NCBI GenBank assembly: GCA_025041195.1
Contig: JAKCFM010000001.1
Coordinates: forward strand, 620,001-684,000
Direction: 5' to 3'
DNA: 64,000 nucleotides
Source of the DNA: Halobacteriales archaeon YIM A00013
GTDB lineage: Archaea; Halobacteriota; Halobacteria; Halobacteriales; Haloarculaceae
Shown here: piece by piece, positions 16,610-24,898 of the stretch
Layout: each line of letters begins with the position of its first letter
Position numbering within the stretch: the stretch's first letter is position 1
Notes under the pieces: generated by a model
What the model was told of the DNA's origin: nothing
The model's database searches: none
What the model saw: only the letters and a program-made list of their open reading frames with translations
Program-made: the position numbers and the translations under genes

Positions 16610-17385
16610 GCACGCTCCTGGTTGCGAAAAAGGACTTTCAGGACGCCATTCGATCGCGAAGCCTGCTCGGCGTTTCGTTTCTGTTCACGTCGTTTCTGGC
16701 GTTTCTACTATACTATAAAATCACGCTTGAGACGCCTGCGGAGCCGTTTTCGCTGTCGGAGCTCTATCTTCCGATGGCCAGCGTCGTAGCCCTCGTTGGG
16801 ACGCTGCTCGGGTACAACGCGATCGCTGGTGAGATCGAATCCGGCAGCGTGCTGTTTCTGCTCGGAACGGCTCATACGCGCACGGATGTCCTCTTCGGAA
16901 AGCTGCTGGGGCGGGGAGCCGTCGTCGCCGTCACCGTGCTCGTCGGATTTGCGGTGTGTGCTCCACATTACGCCGTGCTAATCGAAACCCCGCCCGAAAT
17001 CCTCACATACGCCGGCCTGGCTGGGAAAATACTGTCTCTTGGTGTCGTCTTCGTCTCCATCGCGATCGGGTTCTCTTCGGTCTTTCAGTCCGAAACGCTG
17101 GCCGTCTGGGGCGGCGTCTGCCTCGCGGTTGGCTTCTCATTTGGCTGGGATTCGTTTCTTGCGGTGGTCAAGACGGTCCTGTTCACCTCACTCACCCTTC
17201 CGCCCTGGTACTATCTCCTCACACGGCTCAATCCAAAGTACGCCTATCTCTCGATCGACGGGGCTGCACTGGAGTACGCACCGTTCTATCTCGATGCGTG
17301 GTTTGGGCTCGTAATTCTGGCCGGGTGGGTGATCGCTCCACTCGGAATCGCCTACTGGCAGTTCAATCGAGGGGATCTCGCATGA
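16606..17385 (+). CDS. ABC-2 type permease
   Basis: 259 residues starting at a GTG that overlaps the preceding stop. About six hydrophobic helices are seen, with the ABC-2 permease pattern 'YNAIAGEIESGSVLFLLGTAHTR' split by a cytoplasmic turn (the characteristic E-x-E-x-G-S region). It would form the channel of the exporter as a dimer. Its stop overlaps the next start (ATGA). Substrate unknown. Confidence 0.88.
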   Translation: MSTLLVAKKDFQDAIRSRSLLGVSFLFTSFLAFLLYYKITLETPAEPFSLSELYLPMASVVALVGTLLGYNAIAGEIESGSVLFLLGTAHTRTDVLFGKLLGRGAVVAVTVLVGFAVCAPHYAVLIETPPEILTYAGLAGKILSLGVVFVSIAIGFSSVFQSETLAVWGGVCLAVGFSFGWDSFLAVVKTVLFTSLTLPPWYYLLTRLNPKYAYLSIDGAALEYAPFYLDAWFGLVILAGWVIAPLGIAYWQFNRGDLA

Positions 17386-17894
17386 ACCGATCCAACTACG
17401 CCATCATCGCACTGCTCATTGCAGTGCCGTTGTTCGCTGGCGGGCTGGTTGCGCCAGTGCCGGACTATGACGCCCATCTGCAACTGGACGCAACGGCTGT
17501 GAGCAACGTCTCAGGGACAACCACGGAACTCCGGTATCAAAACCTCTCACAACCTGCACAGCGCCTGTTCGATCGTGTAAAACGCGGACAAGGGAGCAAT
17601 GCAACGCTCCAGGAACGGTTTCCCAATATCTCGGGCGTGACGATGAACAGCAGTGACGATGTGGTCATCCCGGTGGCGTCTACACCGCAGGACTTCACAC
17701 AGTATCACTCGGACACCGAGCGCCATGGGATCCGCGTTCTCGTCAAAGACGGTGAGGACAACTACGAGATGGAGATCACTCAAAGGACGCCCAACCCGTC
17801 ACCACAATCAGTGCTCCTCCGACTCGGCGCACTCCTCGGAGCGATCACGCTCGGAACTGTGGCGGCCTATCTCAAACTGTCTCCCCACGACTGA
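17382..17894 (+). CDS. Exporter-linked protein with two membrane helices
   Basis: 170 residues. A hydrophobic N-terminal helix (about 6-26) and a C-terminal helix (about 145-165) bracket an extracytoplasmic domain of about 115 residues rich in Ser, Thr and Asn with several N-x-S/T sequons. The ATG at 17382 overlaps the permease stop by 4 nt, so it belongs to the operon. No family is recognised. By position it may be a substrate-capture or accessory subunit of the exporter. Confidence 0.7.
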   Translation: MNRSNYAIIALLIAVPLFAGGLVAPVPDYDAHLQLDATAVSNVSGTTTELRYQNLSQPAQRLFDRVKRGQGSNATLQERFPNISGVTMNSSDDVVIPVASTPQDFTQYHSDTERHGIRVLVKDGEDNYEMEITQRTPNPSPQSVLLRLGALLGAITLGTVAAYLKLSPHD

Positions 17895-17941
17895 GCGAAC
17901 CGCAGCAATACGCCGATGTGCGTTGCTGGAAATGAAATCGT

Positions 17942-18685
17942 ATGCAAATCACCATTTGCGGTACTGGTGACGCCATGGGCGTTCCGCCGGCGTTCTGTGA
18001 TCTTGAGGTCTGTAACGCGGACGCAAAACGTCGCAGATCGGCCCTGTTGGTCGAAGCCAATGAAACGACGATTCTCTGTGACTGTGGCCCCGACGTGAAA
18101 GCTCAGCTGCGAGCGACAGAGACGAAAGCGATCGATGGGGTGTTCGTAACGCATTTTCATCACGATCATGTCGGTGGCATCGACGAACTCGCAGCATTCG
18201 TACCGGTCATTGGATTCGATATTCATCTCACCGAAACCGCCATTGGACACTTCGAGCGCGAGCGTGCGCATCTCTCCGACGGGATCGAACCACGGCCAAT
18301 ACGGGCGCACCAGCCGGTCGAAATTGGAGCTGTTACTGTCACGCCATTGCCGGTGACCCACGCGCGCCCAGAATTCGAGACGGTCGCATTCGCCATTGCG
18401 GCAGACGATCGGACGGTGGTGTACGCCCCTGACGTGGGTCGGATCGATCCGGACGTGTCGATCCCATCCGAGATTGCTCTGTTGGTTGTCGGGGGAGATC
18501 GACTGTTTCGATCGGATGGTGGAACAGACTCCTTCAGGAAAATTATCGACCCATTTGCTCCCGAGCGTGTGGTGATAACACACGTGAATGAGTGGTGGCT
18601 CGGGAAATCGACCAGCGAACTCCGGCGAATGACACGGGACGCCGGCTACGAACTCGGCGAGGATTTCCAGAGTATCACCGTGTAG
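17942..18685 (+). CDS. Metallo-beta-lactamase-fold hydrolase (PhnP/RNase Z-like)
   Basis: 247 residues with a complete metal site: 'THFHHDHVGG' (HxHxDH), a His in 'PVTHARPE', an Asp in 'YAPDVG' and a His in 'VITHVNE'. The opening 'ITICGTGDAMGVP' is typical of phosphodiesterase-like members such as PhnP. The substrate is unknown; cyclic phosphates or RNA ends are possible. The gene follows the exporter operon by 47 nt and overlaps the convergent aminotransferase gene by 11 nt. Confidence 0.82.
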   Translation: MQITICGTGDAMGVPPAFCDLEVCNADAKRRRSALLVEANETTILCDCGPDVKAQLRATETKAIDGVFVTHFHHDHVGGIDELAAFVPVIGFDIHLTETAIGHFERERAHLSDGIEPRPIRAHQPVEIGAVTVTPLPVTHARPEFETVAFAIAADDRTVVYAPDVGRIDPDVSIPSEIALLVVGGDRLFRSDGGTDSFRKIIDPFAPERVVITHVNEWWLGKSTSELRRMTRDAGYELGEDFQSITV

Positions 18686-19814
18686 GTTGCCCGTCGAGTA
18701 GCTCACCGATGGCCGCAATGAGATATGCGATCGGCTCGCGGCGCGCAGAATGACCCATACAGCCAATCCGCACCACCTCACCCGCGAGATCACCGAGCCC
18801 GCCCGCGATCTCGATGGAGTACGACTCGCGGAGCTCGGTGATGAGCCACTCGTCCGAAACCCCCGGCGGAAGTGTGAACGTCGTGAGACTTGGCAGCCAG
18901 GATGATTCCTCGACAAACGGCTCCAGCCCATGTGTTTCGAGACCGGCCACCAGCTCGCTCGCCACGCGACGGTGGCGTTCCCAGCGTTCCTCAAGTCCTT
19001 CCTCGGCTACGAGTCGCAGCGCCTCACGCAGCGCGTACACGTTCGTTATCGGCGCAGTGTGGTGATACGAGCGCTCGCTTCCCCAGTAGCCCTCAAGCAA
19101 CGAGAGGTCGAGATACCAGGAGCGGACCGGCGACTCGCGGCCAAGGATGCGATCCATCGCCCGATCGGAGAGCGTCAGCGGACTCGCCCCCGGCGGACAG
19201 GAGAGACATTTCTGGCCCCCAGCATAGGCCACGTCGATCCCCCAGTCATCAACGCGGAGCTCGACGCCACCGAGTGACGTGACAGTGTCGGCGATCACGA
19301 ACGCGTCGTGGGAATGGGCAATCTCCACCAGCTCTGAAACGTCCGGCTGAAGCACGCCTGTGGAGGTTTCAGCGTGAACGAAGCCAAAGACCTGCGGCTG
19401 GTGGGTGTCGAACGCGTCGGCAACCGCAGCCGACGACAGCGGGGCTCCCCACGGTGCGTCAACCGTCACGACCTCGCCGCCCGCCCGCTCTGCCATCGCC
19501 GCCATTCGATGGCCGAAATAGCCGTTGGTCGGCACCAGCACGGTGTCACCTGGCCGAACGAGATTCGCAAACGCGGCCTCCATTGCGGCCGATCCCGTCC
19601 CGCTCACCGGAATCGTCCACGTATTGTTAGTCTGAAACGTGTATCTGAGCAGCTCCTGGACCTCGTCCATCATCTCCAGAAACGCAGGATCTAGATGCCC
19701 GACGAGCGGTGTCCCCATACTGCGAAGAACGCGAGGATGTACCATGCTGGGACCGGGACCAAGTAACGTCCGGTCCGGTGGCGTTAACGCATCGACAGCT
19801 GGCGGCGTGTGCAT
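18675..19814 (-). CDS. Alanine-glyoxylate / serine-pyruvate-type aminotransferase
   Basis: 379 residues of class V aminotransferase. Landmarks are 'LLGPGPSMVHPRVL' at the N-terminus, 'VSGTGSAAMEAAF', 'HAETSTGVL', an Asp in 'VIADTVTSLGG' (PLP nitrogen) and the Schiff-base Lys in 'AGGQKCLSCPPG'. The enzyme would transfer an amino group between alanine or serine and glyoxylate or pyruvate. Length matches the family. It stands alone. Phosphoserine aminotransferase or aspartate-specific variants are less likely. Confidence 0.88.
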   Translation of the reverse strand: MHTPPAVDALTPPDRTLLGPGPSMVHPRVLRSMGTPLVGHLDPAFLEMMDEVQELLRYTFQTNNTWTIPVSGTGSAAMEAAFANLVRPGDTVLVPTNGYFGHRMAAMAERAGGEVVTVDAPWGAPLSSAAVADAFDTHQPQVFGFVHAETSTGVLQPDVSELVEIAHSHDAFVIADTVTSLGGVELRVDDWGIDVAYAGGQKCLSCPPGASPLTLSDRAMDRILGRESPVRSWYLDLSLLEGYWGSERSYHHTAPITNVYALREALRLVAEEGLEERWERHRRVASELVAGLETHGLEPFVEESSWLPSLTTFTLPPGVSDEWLITELRESYSIEIAGGLGDLAGEVVRIGCMGHSARREPIAYLIAAIGELLDGQPTR

Positions 19815-19915
19815 ATCGGTCGGTCACACAGGGCAGCCAAAAACACACCGGTGACCACCCAAAGTTGCAGGAGCCGTGCACAAAAGATATGTATATCGAC
19901 AGCATACTGTCACCT

Positions 19916-20185
19916 ATGCCCCTCCCCGATTCGGAACCCAGCGTCGACCGGTCGGTTTCCGGATTCGTTCATGCCGTTACGACACCGCGCTCGCTTGTGG
20001 TCGCATACGGCGTCGAACTGATCGTCTTCCTGGCCCTTCTCATCGGAATCTACGTCGCGTATTCCGCGTCGCTGATCGGATTCACCACGTCGATGCTGGC
20101 AATTGTCGCGCTCGTGGGTCTCGAACTCGCTGCAGACCGATTCATCGTCCCGCACCTGGGGACGAAAATCGAGAGCAGATTGTAA
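19916..20185 (+). CDS. Small two-helix membrane protein
   Basis: 89 residues with two adjoining hydrophobic segments (about 27-65), an acidic N-terminus and 'VPHLGTKIE' near the end. The ATG at 19916 is preferred over an in-frame ATG at 19889 because the latter lies inside a TATA-like ATATGTATAT (19887-19896), 25 nt upstream. Similar short membrane proteins are widespread in haloarchaea without known function. Confidence 0.65.
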   Translation: MPLPDSEPSVDRSVSGFVHAVTTPRSLVVAYGVELIVFLALLIGIYVAYSASLIGFTTSMLAIVALVGLELAADRFIVPHLGTKIESRL

Positions 20186-20206
20186 GACCACGCGAGTACC
20201 CGAGCT

Positions 20207-20232
20207 ATTAACCAGATACTAACGTGGTTAAT
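20207..20232. promoter_or_regulatory. Perfect inverted repeat between two small genes
   Basis: ATTAACCA (20207-20214) pairs with TGGTTAAT (20225-20232) over a 10-nt spacer. It may terminate the upstream gene or bind a regulator; it is too far from the next TATA box (near 20289) to overlap it. Confidence 0.4.
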
Positions 20233-20318
20233 TCCACATCAATATCGCATTGATATCTTAAGACCATAGTATTCCTAAAACGCAGATTATTTATCGTGGT
20301 GTTGGATAGCGAAATTTG

Positions 20319-20504
20319 ATGGGAGAACGATCGGATGCAGTGAGTTCGAATGGTGTGCTCAGTGACGATGTTGCCGGTTCGCTCGGGCTTGCAGATCTCG
20401 AGTCTTACACCTGTTATGAAGACGGAGATTGCTTTGTCATCTGCGATCGGTCGAACGCAACGGCGTGGATACGATCGGACACGACCGCGCCGATCGAACA
20501 GTAG
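20319..20504 (+). CDS. Small haloarchaeal protein (DUF7331-like)
   Basis: 61 residues, acidic. The C-terminal half, 'YTCYEDGDCFVICDRSN' followed by 'AWIRSD', resembles a short haloarchaeal family with an aromatic strand pair ending in A-W-I/V-x-S-D (annotated DUF7331 as I recall). The ATG at 20319 is used; a TTG three bases earlier is in frame. TATA-like ATTTATC near 20289 fits a leaderless message. Function unknown. Confidence 0.6.
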   Translation: MGERSDAVSSNGVLSDDVAGSLGLADLESYTCYEDGDCFVICDRSNATAWIRSDTTAPIEQ

Positions 20505-20513
20505 GCCCGGTGC

Positions 20514-21767
20514 TCACCAGCAGTCGCGACAATAAATGTTGGTGAGATCGAGCGTCGGATCATACAGTGGTGGAACAATGTACGTTCCACAGTTACGACA
20601 CCAGCTCCAGTAGCCAAATCCGGTGCCGAAAACCGGCATTGGCTGGGCGGTGACGATAGACGGTCGATCTCGCGATTCGATTTCAATCCAGCTATCTGTC
20701 ACCGAACGGACGGTGCCGTCGATTGAGGCGTGCTGTGGGTTGGAAATTCCACTCTCTGCTGGCCGAGCAATTATCTCACCCCGTTCAACGACAGTTCCTG
20801 GCTCGACGATCGGCTCGCTCGGCGCGACAACGCCCTCGAAGGCGGGATTCGACTGCAATGGAATTCGCACCACATCCGGTTCAATGACAGCCGTCGGCTC
20901 GGTTTCGAACGTCTCTGTGTCTCGATCGTACGTTTCGAGCACGTTGATGCGGTCGTCACCGAGGGTGTGTTCCTCGATGGTTCCTTCATCAAGCACCAGC
21001 ACGCAGTTCGTCCGCTTTCGAATGCCGTACCGGTCTGGCGGCGTGTTGGTCGCAAAACACCAGCCTGGGCCCCCATCGGCGAGTACCGCTTGGGGATCGA
21101 GCTCGGCTGGATCCACGCCTGCCGCTGTGAGCAACTGGGTTCCAGGCGTCCCGATCGGCGCGCGAACGAAGCGATGGGTGGGAACGTCGCCATCGATGTG
21201 GAGATATTTTTCCGTAACCGGCGTGCCCGCCGTGAGCGCCCGATAGATGTTGAACAGCGTCTCCGTGTTGTGGACGATCCAGCCATGCTCCATCGGCAGG
21301 TCATTGCCGATCACCGTATCGGCGACCAGTCGCAACAGAACGCTCTCCATACCGTACTCATAGCGGTCCTCCGTGTACGCGATGACAAATCCCGACGCAT
21401 CATCGTCGATCGGCAGTTCATCAGGAAGATACACAGTCGGCTTGAGGCGCTCTTCGAGTGCTCTGAGATGGGGCTCGCGATCGGTGACTTTCGCGCCGAT
21501 CACGATCACTGAAAATAGCTCCTCGTGCAGGCGCTCAAGCAGCGTCCCCAGCTCGTCGGCGCGAGCAGTTCCAAGCCATTTGTCGATAAAGAAGTTCGGC
21601 TCGCTCTCCTGGTGGTTCACCAACAGCCCATCGACGGCGTCCGCGTGCTCCCATTTCGCGTACGACGGGAAGCCTGCGCCACCACTGCCTGCGATTCCGG
21701 CCGACCGTATCGTCGTTCGAATGGCCGGGACCGTCGTCTCGGAGAGATCGACGCTGGACTGGATCAT
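20514..21767 (-). CDS. RnfC/PduS-like SLBB protein with C-terminal zinc ribbon
   Basis: 417 residues. The N-terminal part matches the flavin/NADH-binding Nqo1-RnfC core ('AGSGGAGFPSYAKW', 'LLVNHQESEPN'). A SLBB region follows, then a barrel-sandwich segment near 320-380 ('VEPGTVVERGEIIARP', 'ASIDGTVRSV'), the order seen in PduS cobalamin reductase. The tail has CxxC ('CRNCGTY') and CxxC ('YCRDCW'), a zinc ribbon. No ferredoxin CxxCxxCxxxCP is present, so this relative lacks the usual iron-sulfur clusters. The ATG at 21767 is preferred over a 35-residue extension. The divergent neighbour is a PaaK-like ligase. Redox partner and substrate are unknown. Confidence 0.78.
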   Translation of the reverse strand: MIQSSVDLSETTVPAIRTTIRSAGIAGSGGAGFPSYAKWEHADAVDGLLVNHQESEPNFFIDKWLGTARADELGTLLERLHEELFSVIVIGAKVTDREPHLRALEERLKPTVYLPDELPIDDDASGFVIAYTEDRYEYGMESVLLRLVADTVIGNDLPMEHGWIVHNTETLFNIYRALTAGTPVTEKYLHIDGDVPTHRFVRAPIGTPGTQLLTAAGVDPAELDPQAVLADGGPGWCFATNTPPDRYGIRKRTNCVLVLDEGTIEEHTLGDDRINVLETYDRDTETFETEPTAVIEPDVVRIPLQSNPAFEGVVAPSEPIVEPGTVVERGEIIARPAESGISNPQHASIDGTVRSVTDSWIEIESRDRPSIVTAQPMPVFGTGFGYWSWCRNCGTYIVPPLYDPTLDLTNIYCRDCW

Positions 21768-21904
21768 GTGATGTGATAGTTCATGACAATGGTTAACTCT
21801 GCCGAGAAATTCGGATTTCCCAGTCAGTGATACCAGTGAGATAGGAACGATCACAGTGGCATTAGCACCCAAATTGCTATCAACTATTATCCGGAATATT
21901 ACCT

Positions 21905-23197
21905 ATGTACGATTCGATAGAGACGGCCGATCGGGCCGAGCTGCGTGACCACCAGAGCGAGCGGCTCCGTTCGGTTCTCGAACGCGCGTACGAGTCAGTA
22001 CCGTTCTACCGCGACCGCCTGGAGAGGGCTGGCATTCAACCAGGATCGATAGACGACATCGATGCCATCGAACGACTTCCACTGACAACGTCGGATGCGT
22101 TTCGATCGTCATATCCCGACGGACTGTTCGCGGTCGAGTGGGACGATATCCAGCGGATCCACGCCTCCTCGGGGACGACTGGCCGACCGAAGATCGTCGG
22201 CTACACGGAAGATGATCTCGATCGCTGGGGTGCAGTGATGGCACGATCATTGGTCGCCGCTGGCGTTTCCGCCGACGATATCGTCCAGAACGCTTACGGC
22301 TACGGGCTGTTCACCGGCGGACTGGGCTTTCACGACGGCGGTGAGGCACTCGGTGCGACGGTGATTCCGGTGGGTGGGGGCAACACCGCCCGCCAGATCG
22401 ACTTTCTCCGTGAGCTCGAAAGCGACGCACTCGCATGTACGCCGTCGTACTGTCTGTATCTGGCAGAAGCACTCAACGAACGCGGTGTAGCTCCCTCGTC
22501 ACTGGCGCTTTCGACGGTGTTGATTGGTGCAGAGCCATTCACTGAGCCCCTTAGGGAAGCAATTGAGGCGCGACTCGACGTGACGGCAATTGACGTGTAC
22601 GGACTCTCCGAGATCATCGGTCCGGGCGTCTCGATCGAATGTTCCCACCAGAACGGACTGCATATCTGGGAAGACCACTTCTATCCGGAGATTATCGATC
22701 CAGAAACTGGAGCCGTCCTTCCGGAGGGAGAGACTGGCGAGCTCGTACTGACGACGATCACCAAAGCCGCACAACCCGTGCTTCGATACCGAACTGGCGA
22801 CATCACCTCGCTGACCCGCGAGCGGTGTGCGTGTGGTCGAACACACGCTCGGATGGCACCCATTACGGGTCGGACTGATGATCTGCTCATTATTCGTGGC
22901 GTCAACGTCTATCCGAGTCAGATTGAGGACGCACTGCTTGCAGTGAACGCGGTCGCACCCCACTATCGGATTGACTGCCACCGGGATGATCAGCTGGACC
23001 GACTCACGATCACTGTTGAGCGGACTTCTGACCAATCCGAGCCGGTGGCGTCGATCGAAGCCGACATCAGAACTGAGCTGTCGCGAGCACTCGAACTCAC
23101 ACCTGACGAAATCGATGTAGTCGCACCTGGGACGATCGAGCGAACCGAGACGGGGAAAGTCCAGCGCGTGTTCGACCACCGGAACGGCGACCCCTGA
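21905..23197 (+). CDS. Phenylacetate-CoA ligase-like adenylating enzyme
   Basis: 430 residues, the length of PaaK. The P-loop-like 'HASSGTTGRPKIVGY' (about 80), 'DVYGLSEIIGPGVS', 'YRTGDITSL' and a C-terminal small domain are typical. PaaK-type enzymes activate aryl or acyl acids with ATP and CoA. A cluster of Cys/His ('RERCACGRTHARM') matches the structural zinc or turn site of the family. TATA-like ATTATC near 21889 precedes the ATG. No phenylacetate catabolic genes lie nearby, so the acid is unknown. Confidence 0.88.
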   Translation: MYDSIETADRAELRDHQSERLRSVLERAYESVPFYRDRLERAGIQPGSIDDIDAIERLPLTTSDAFRSSYPDGLFAVEWDDIQRIHASSGTTGRPKIVGYTEDDLDRWGAVMARSLVAAGVSADDIVQNAYGYGLFTGGLGFHDGGEALGATVIPVGGGNTARQIDFLRELESDALACTPSYCLYLAEALNERGVAPSSLALSTVLIGAEPFTEPLREAIEARLDVTAIDVYGLSEIIGPGVSIECSHQNGLHIWEDHFYPEIIDPETGAVLPEGETGELVLTTITKAAQPVLRYRTGDITSLTRERCACGRTHARMAPITGRTDDLLIIRGVNVYPSQIEDALLAVNAVAPHYRIDCHRDDQLDRLTITVERTSDQSEPVASIEADIRTELSRALELTPDEIDVVAPGTIERTETGKVQRVFDHRNGDP

Positions 23198-23229
23198 CGA
23201 TTATGTGACTGCCAGTCATCTAGAGACGC

Positions 23230-23511
23230 ATGTCCGACCCCCTCTCCGACGCAGAGATCGATGAGAAACTGAGCAACGACTGGACGCGTGACGGTGATGA
23301 AATCGTCCGCACGTACGAGTTTGATAGCTATCTCGCCGGCGTTGGCTTTGCCAGCGGTGTGGGAGGCATCGCCCAGGAGGCCTACCACCATCCAGAGATC
23401 ACGATCGGCTGGCAAGCCGTCGAACTGCGATTCACAACGCACGATGTCGGAGCCATCACCCAGCGGGATATCGACCTCGCAGCACGGTGTGACTCGCTGT
23501 TCGACTCGTGA
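23230..23511 (+). CDS. Pterin-4a-carbinolamine dehydratase
   Basis: 93 residues, single PCD/DCoH domain. The active-site pattern 'AYHHPEITIGW' and 'LRFTTHDVGAITQRDIDLA' are clear. The enzyme dehydrates 4a-hydroxytetrahydropterin, recycling pterin cofactor. Haloarchaeal molybdopterin or pterin metabolism may use it, and two MoeA genes lie 1.4 kb downstream. Its stop overlaps the start of the next gene by 4 nt (GTGA). Confidence 0.9.
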   Translation: MSDPLSDAEIDEKLSNDWTRDGDEIVRTYEFDSYLAGVGFASGVGGIAQEAYHHPEITIGWQAVELRFTTHDVGAITQRDIDLAARCDSLFDS

Positions 23512-23903
23512 GCCGTCCACCCGCCGAGTATGTGGTTCGCGTTACGTTCCGACTCGAACCTACCGCGGGTCGGATCGATCCACAACGGTTTGAGACTGTC
23601 ATCGCCTGGCCGGCCCCGACGCCTGGTGAGAATGGATGGCTCTGGTTTCGAAACCATCTCTGGCGGGGCGAGATCACAGCCACAAAACCAGTTCGTGAAC
23701 GCGCTGCCCGAACGCTCGGCGTTGCCCACATTGAGCAGGTCTCGTTCAGCGAACTGCAAACGACGGAGTCGTATCTGGATGCACTCTCCGAGATGATCGA
23801 GTCTCGCCTCGACGATCCCGATCGACCGTTCAAAAGCGCGACGAGCGTCGAAGCAGTCATTCGGAACTATTTCGGCTCTTCGATTCGCGTCCGGTCAAAA
23901 TAG
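23508..23903 (+). CDS. LWR-salt family protein
   Basis: 131 residues. The motif 'RNHLWRGEITATKPVRERA' identifies the haloarchaeal LWR-salt family, named for its LWR motif and restriction to halophiles. The protein is otherwise an alpha/beta fold with no catalytic signature. The GTG start overlaps the dehydratase stop, so the two are translationally coupled. Function unknown. Confidence 0.8.
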   Translation: MSRPPAEYVVRVTFRLEPTAGRIDPQRFETVIAWPAPTPGENGWLWFRNHLWRGEITATKPVRERAARTLGVAHIEQVSFSELQTTESYLDALSEMIESRLDDPDRPFKSATSVEAVIRNYFGSSIRVRSK

Positions 23904-23947
23904 CGGACAGAAAAGCTAAGAGTGCGCAAAGCATAGTAATTGTTCGG

Positions 23948-24619
23948 ATGGCTTCGACGCTAGGCGACTATGATTTCTGGTTGTTCGACCTCGATGGCAC
24001 GCTGGTGGATGTCGAGCCGAGCTATCGATCATCTGTGATCGAAACCGTCGGCGACCGTCTCGGTCACGGCTTCACCGAAGACGAGCAAACGGTGCTCTGG
24101 TATGGCTTTGGCGACCGTCGCCAGCACCTTCTCAAGCGCCACTCGATCGAACCAGAGCGCTTTTGGAACCATTTCCACGAGGTAGAAGATCCACTCGCCC
24201 GCGCCGAAGCAACGTATCTGTTCGAAGATGCCGAAACGATGTTTGCCAATCTCGATCAACCGACGGGACTGGTGACACACTGTCAGCGCTATCTCACCGA
24301 TCCAGTGCTCGATTCGCTCGACATTCGAGACTGGTTCGAGAGCGTTCTCTGTTGTACCGAAGAAACCGGCTGGAAGCCAGATCCTCGGCCGATCGAACGG
24401 ACAATGTCGGCGATGGGGCTGTCGACCGTCGGTACCACCCGTGGGGTCCTCGTTGGTGACAATCAACAGGACGTAGGAGCGGCCTGGAACGTCGGACTCG
24501 ATGCGGTCCACGTCGAGCGACACGGCCCCGGTGCTAGAGGAGCGTGCGTCCTCGGCGATCGGCGTGTCCGTGGGCTCGATGAACTCGTTGGGCGGTCCCA
24601 CGAGCCGGCGATGGATTAA
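23948..24619 (+). CDS. HAD-superfamily hydrolase
   Basis: 223 residues. Motif I 'FDLDGTLVD' carries the nucleophile Asp, motif II is near 'GLVTHCQ' (Thr), motif III Lys near 'GWKPDPRP', and motif IV 'VLVGDNQQDVGAA'. The cap is helical, like phosphoglycolate phosphatase-type members. Substrate unknown. The stop overlaps the convergent small zinc-finger gene by 4 nt. Confidence 0.88.
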   Translation: MASTLGDYDFWLFDLDGTLVDVEPSYRSSVIETVGDRLGHGFTEDEQTVLWYGFGDRRQHLLKRHSIEPERFWNHFHEVEDPLARAEATYLFEDAETMFANLDQPTGLVTHCQRYLTDPVLDSLDIRDWFESVLCCTEETGWKPDPRPIERTMSAMGLSTVGTTRGVLVGDNQQDVGAAWNVGLDAVHVERHGPGARGACVLGDRRVRGLDELVGRSHEPAMD

Positions 24620-24834
24620 TCGTCGTACTGATCTGTCTCATCTTCGATCGGAATTTCGAGCTCGGTTTTCCCGATCGAATCCACGGGTGCCTCCATTTCG
24701 AGCGTCGTGTCACAGTCGGGACACGGGACGGCGAATCGAATGCCGATACCGCCGTCCGACTGGTCGTACAGATCGAGCACGACGGTGTCGGACGGATACA
24801 GATACTCGGCGGTGACAGGGTGCTCACAGCTCAT
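24616..24834 (-). CDS. Small acidic protein with Cys-rich motif
   Basis: 72 residues, very acidic. It has 'MSCEHPV' at the start and 'VPCPDCDTTLEM' in the middle, giving three Cys and one His that could bind zinc. Haloarchaea encode many such minimal zinc-finger proteins of unknown role. The ATG at 24834 is used since the upstream in-frame codons to 24927 overlap the coding end of the MoeA gene and show no similarity. Confidence 0.6.
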   Translation of the reverse strand: MSCEHPVTAEYLYPSDTVVLDLYDQSDGGIGIRFAVPCPDCDTTLEMEAPVDSIGKTELEIPIEDETDQYDD

Positions 24835-24898
24835 TGGTATCTGGGAGTGACTCCCAACCACACTACGGCTGACTGGACTTTGAACGCTTTGCCGGCAC

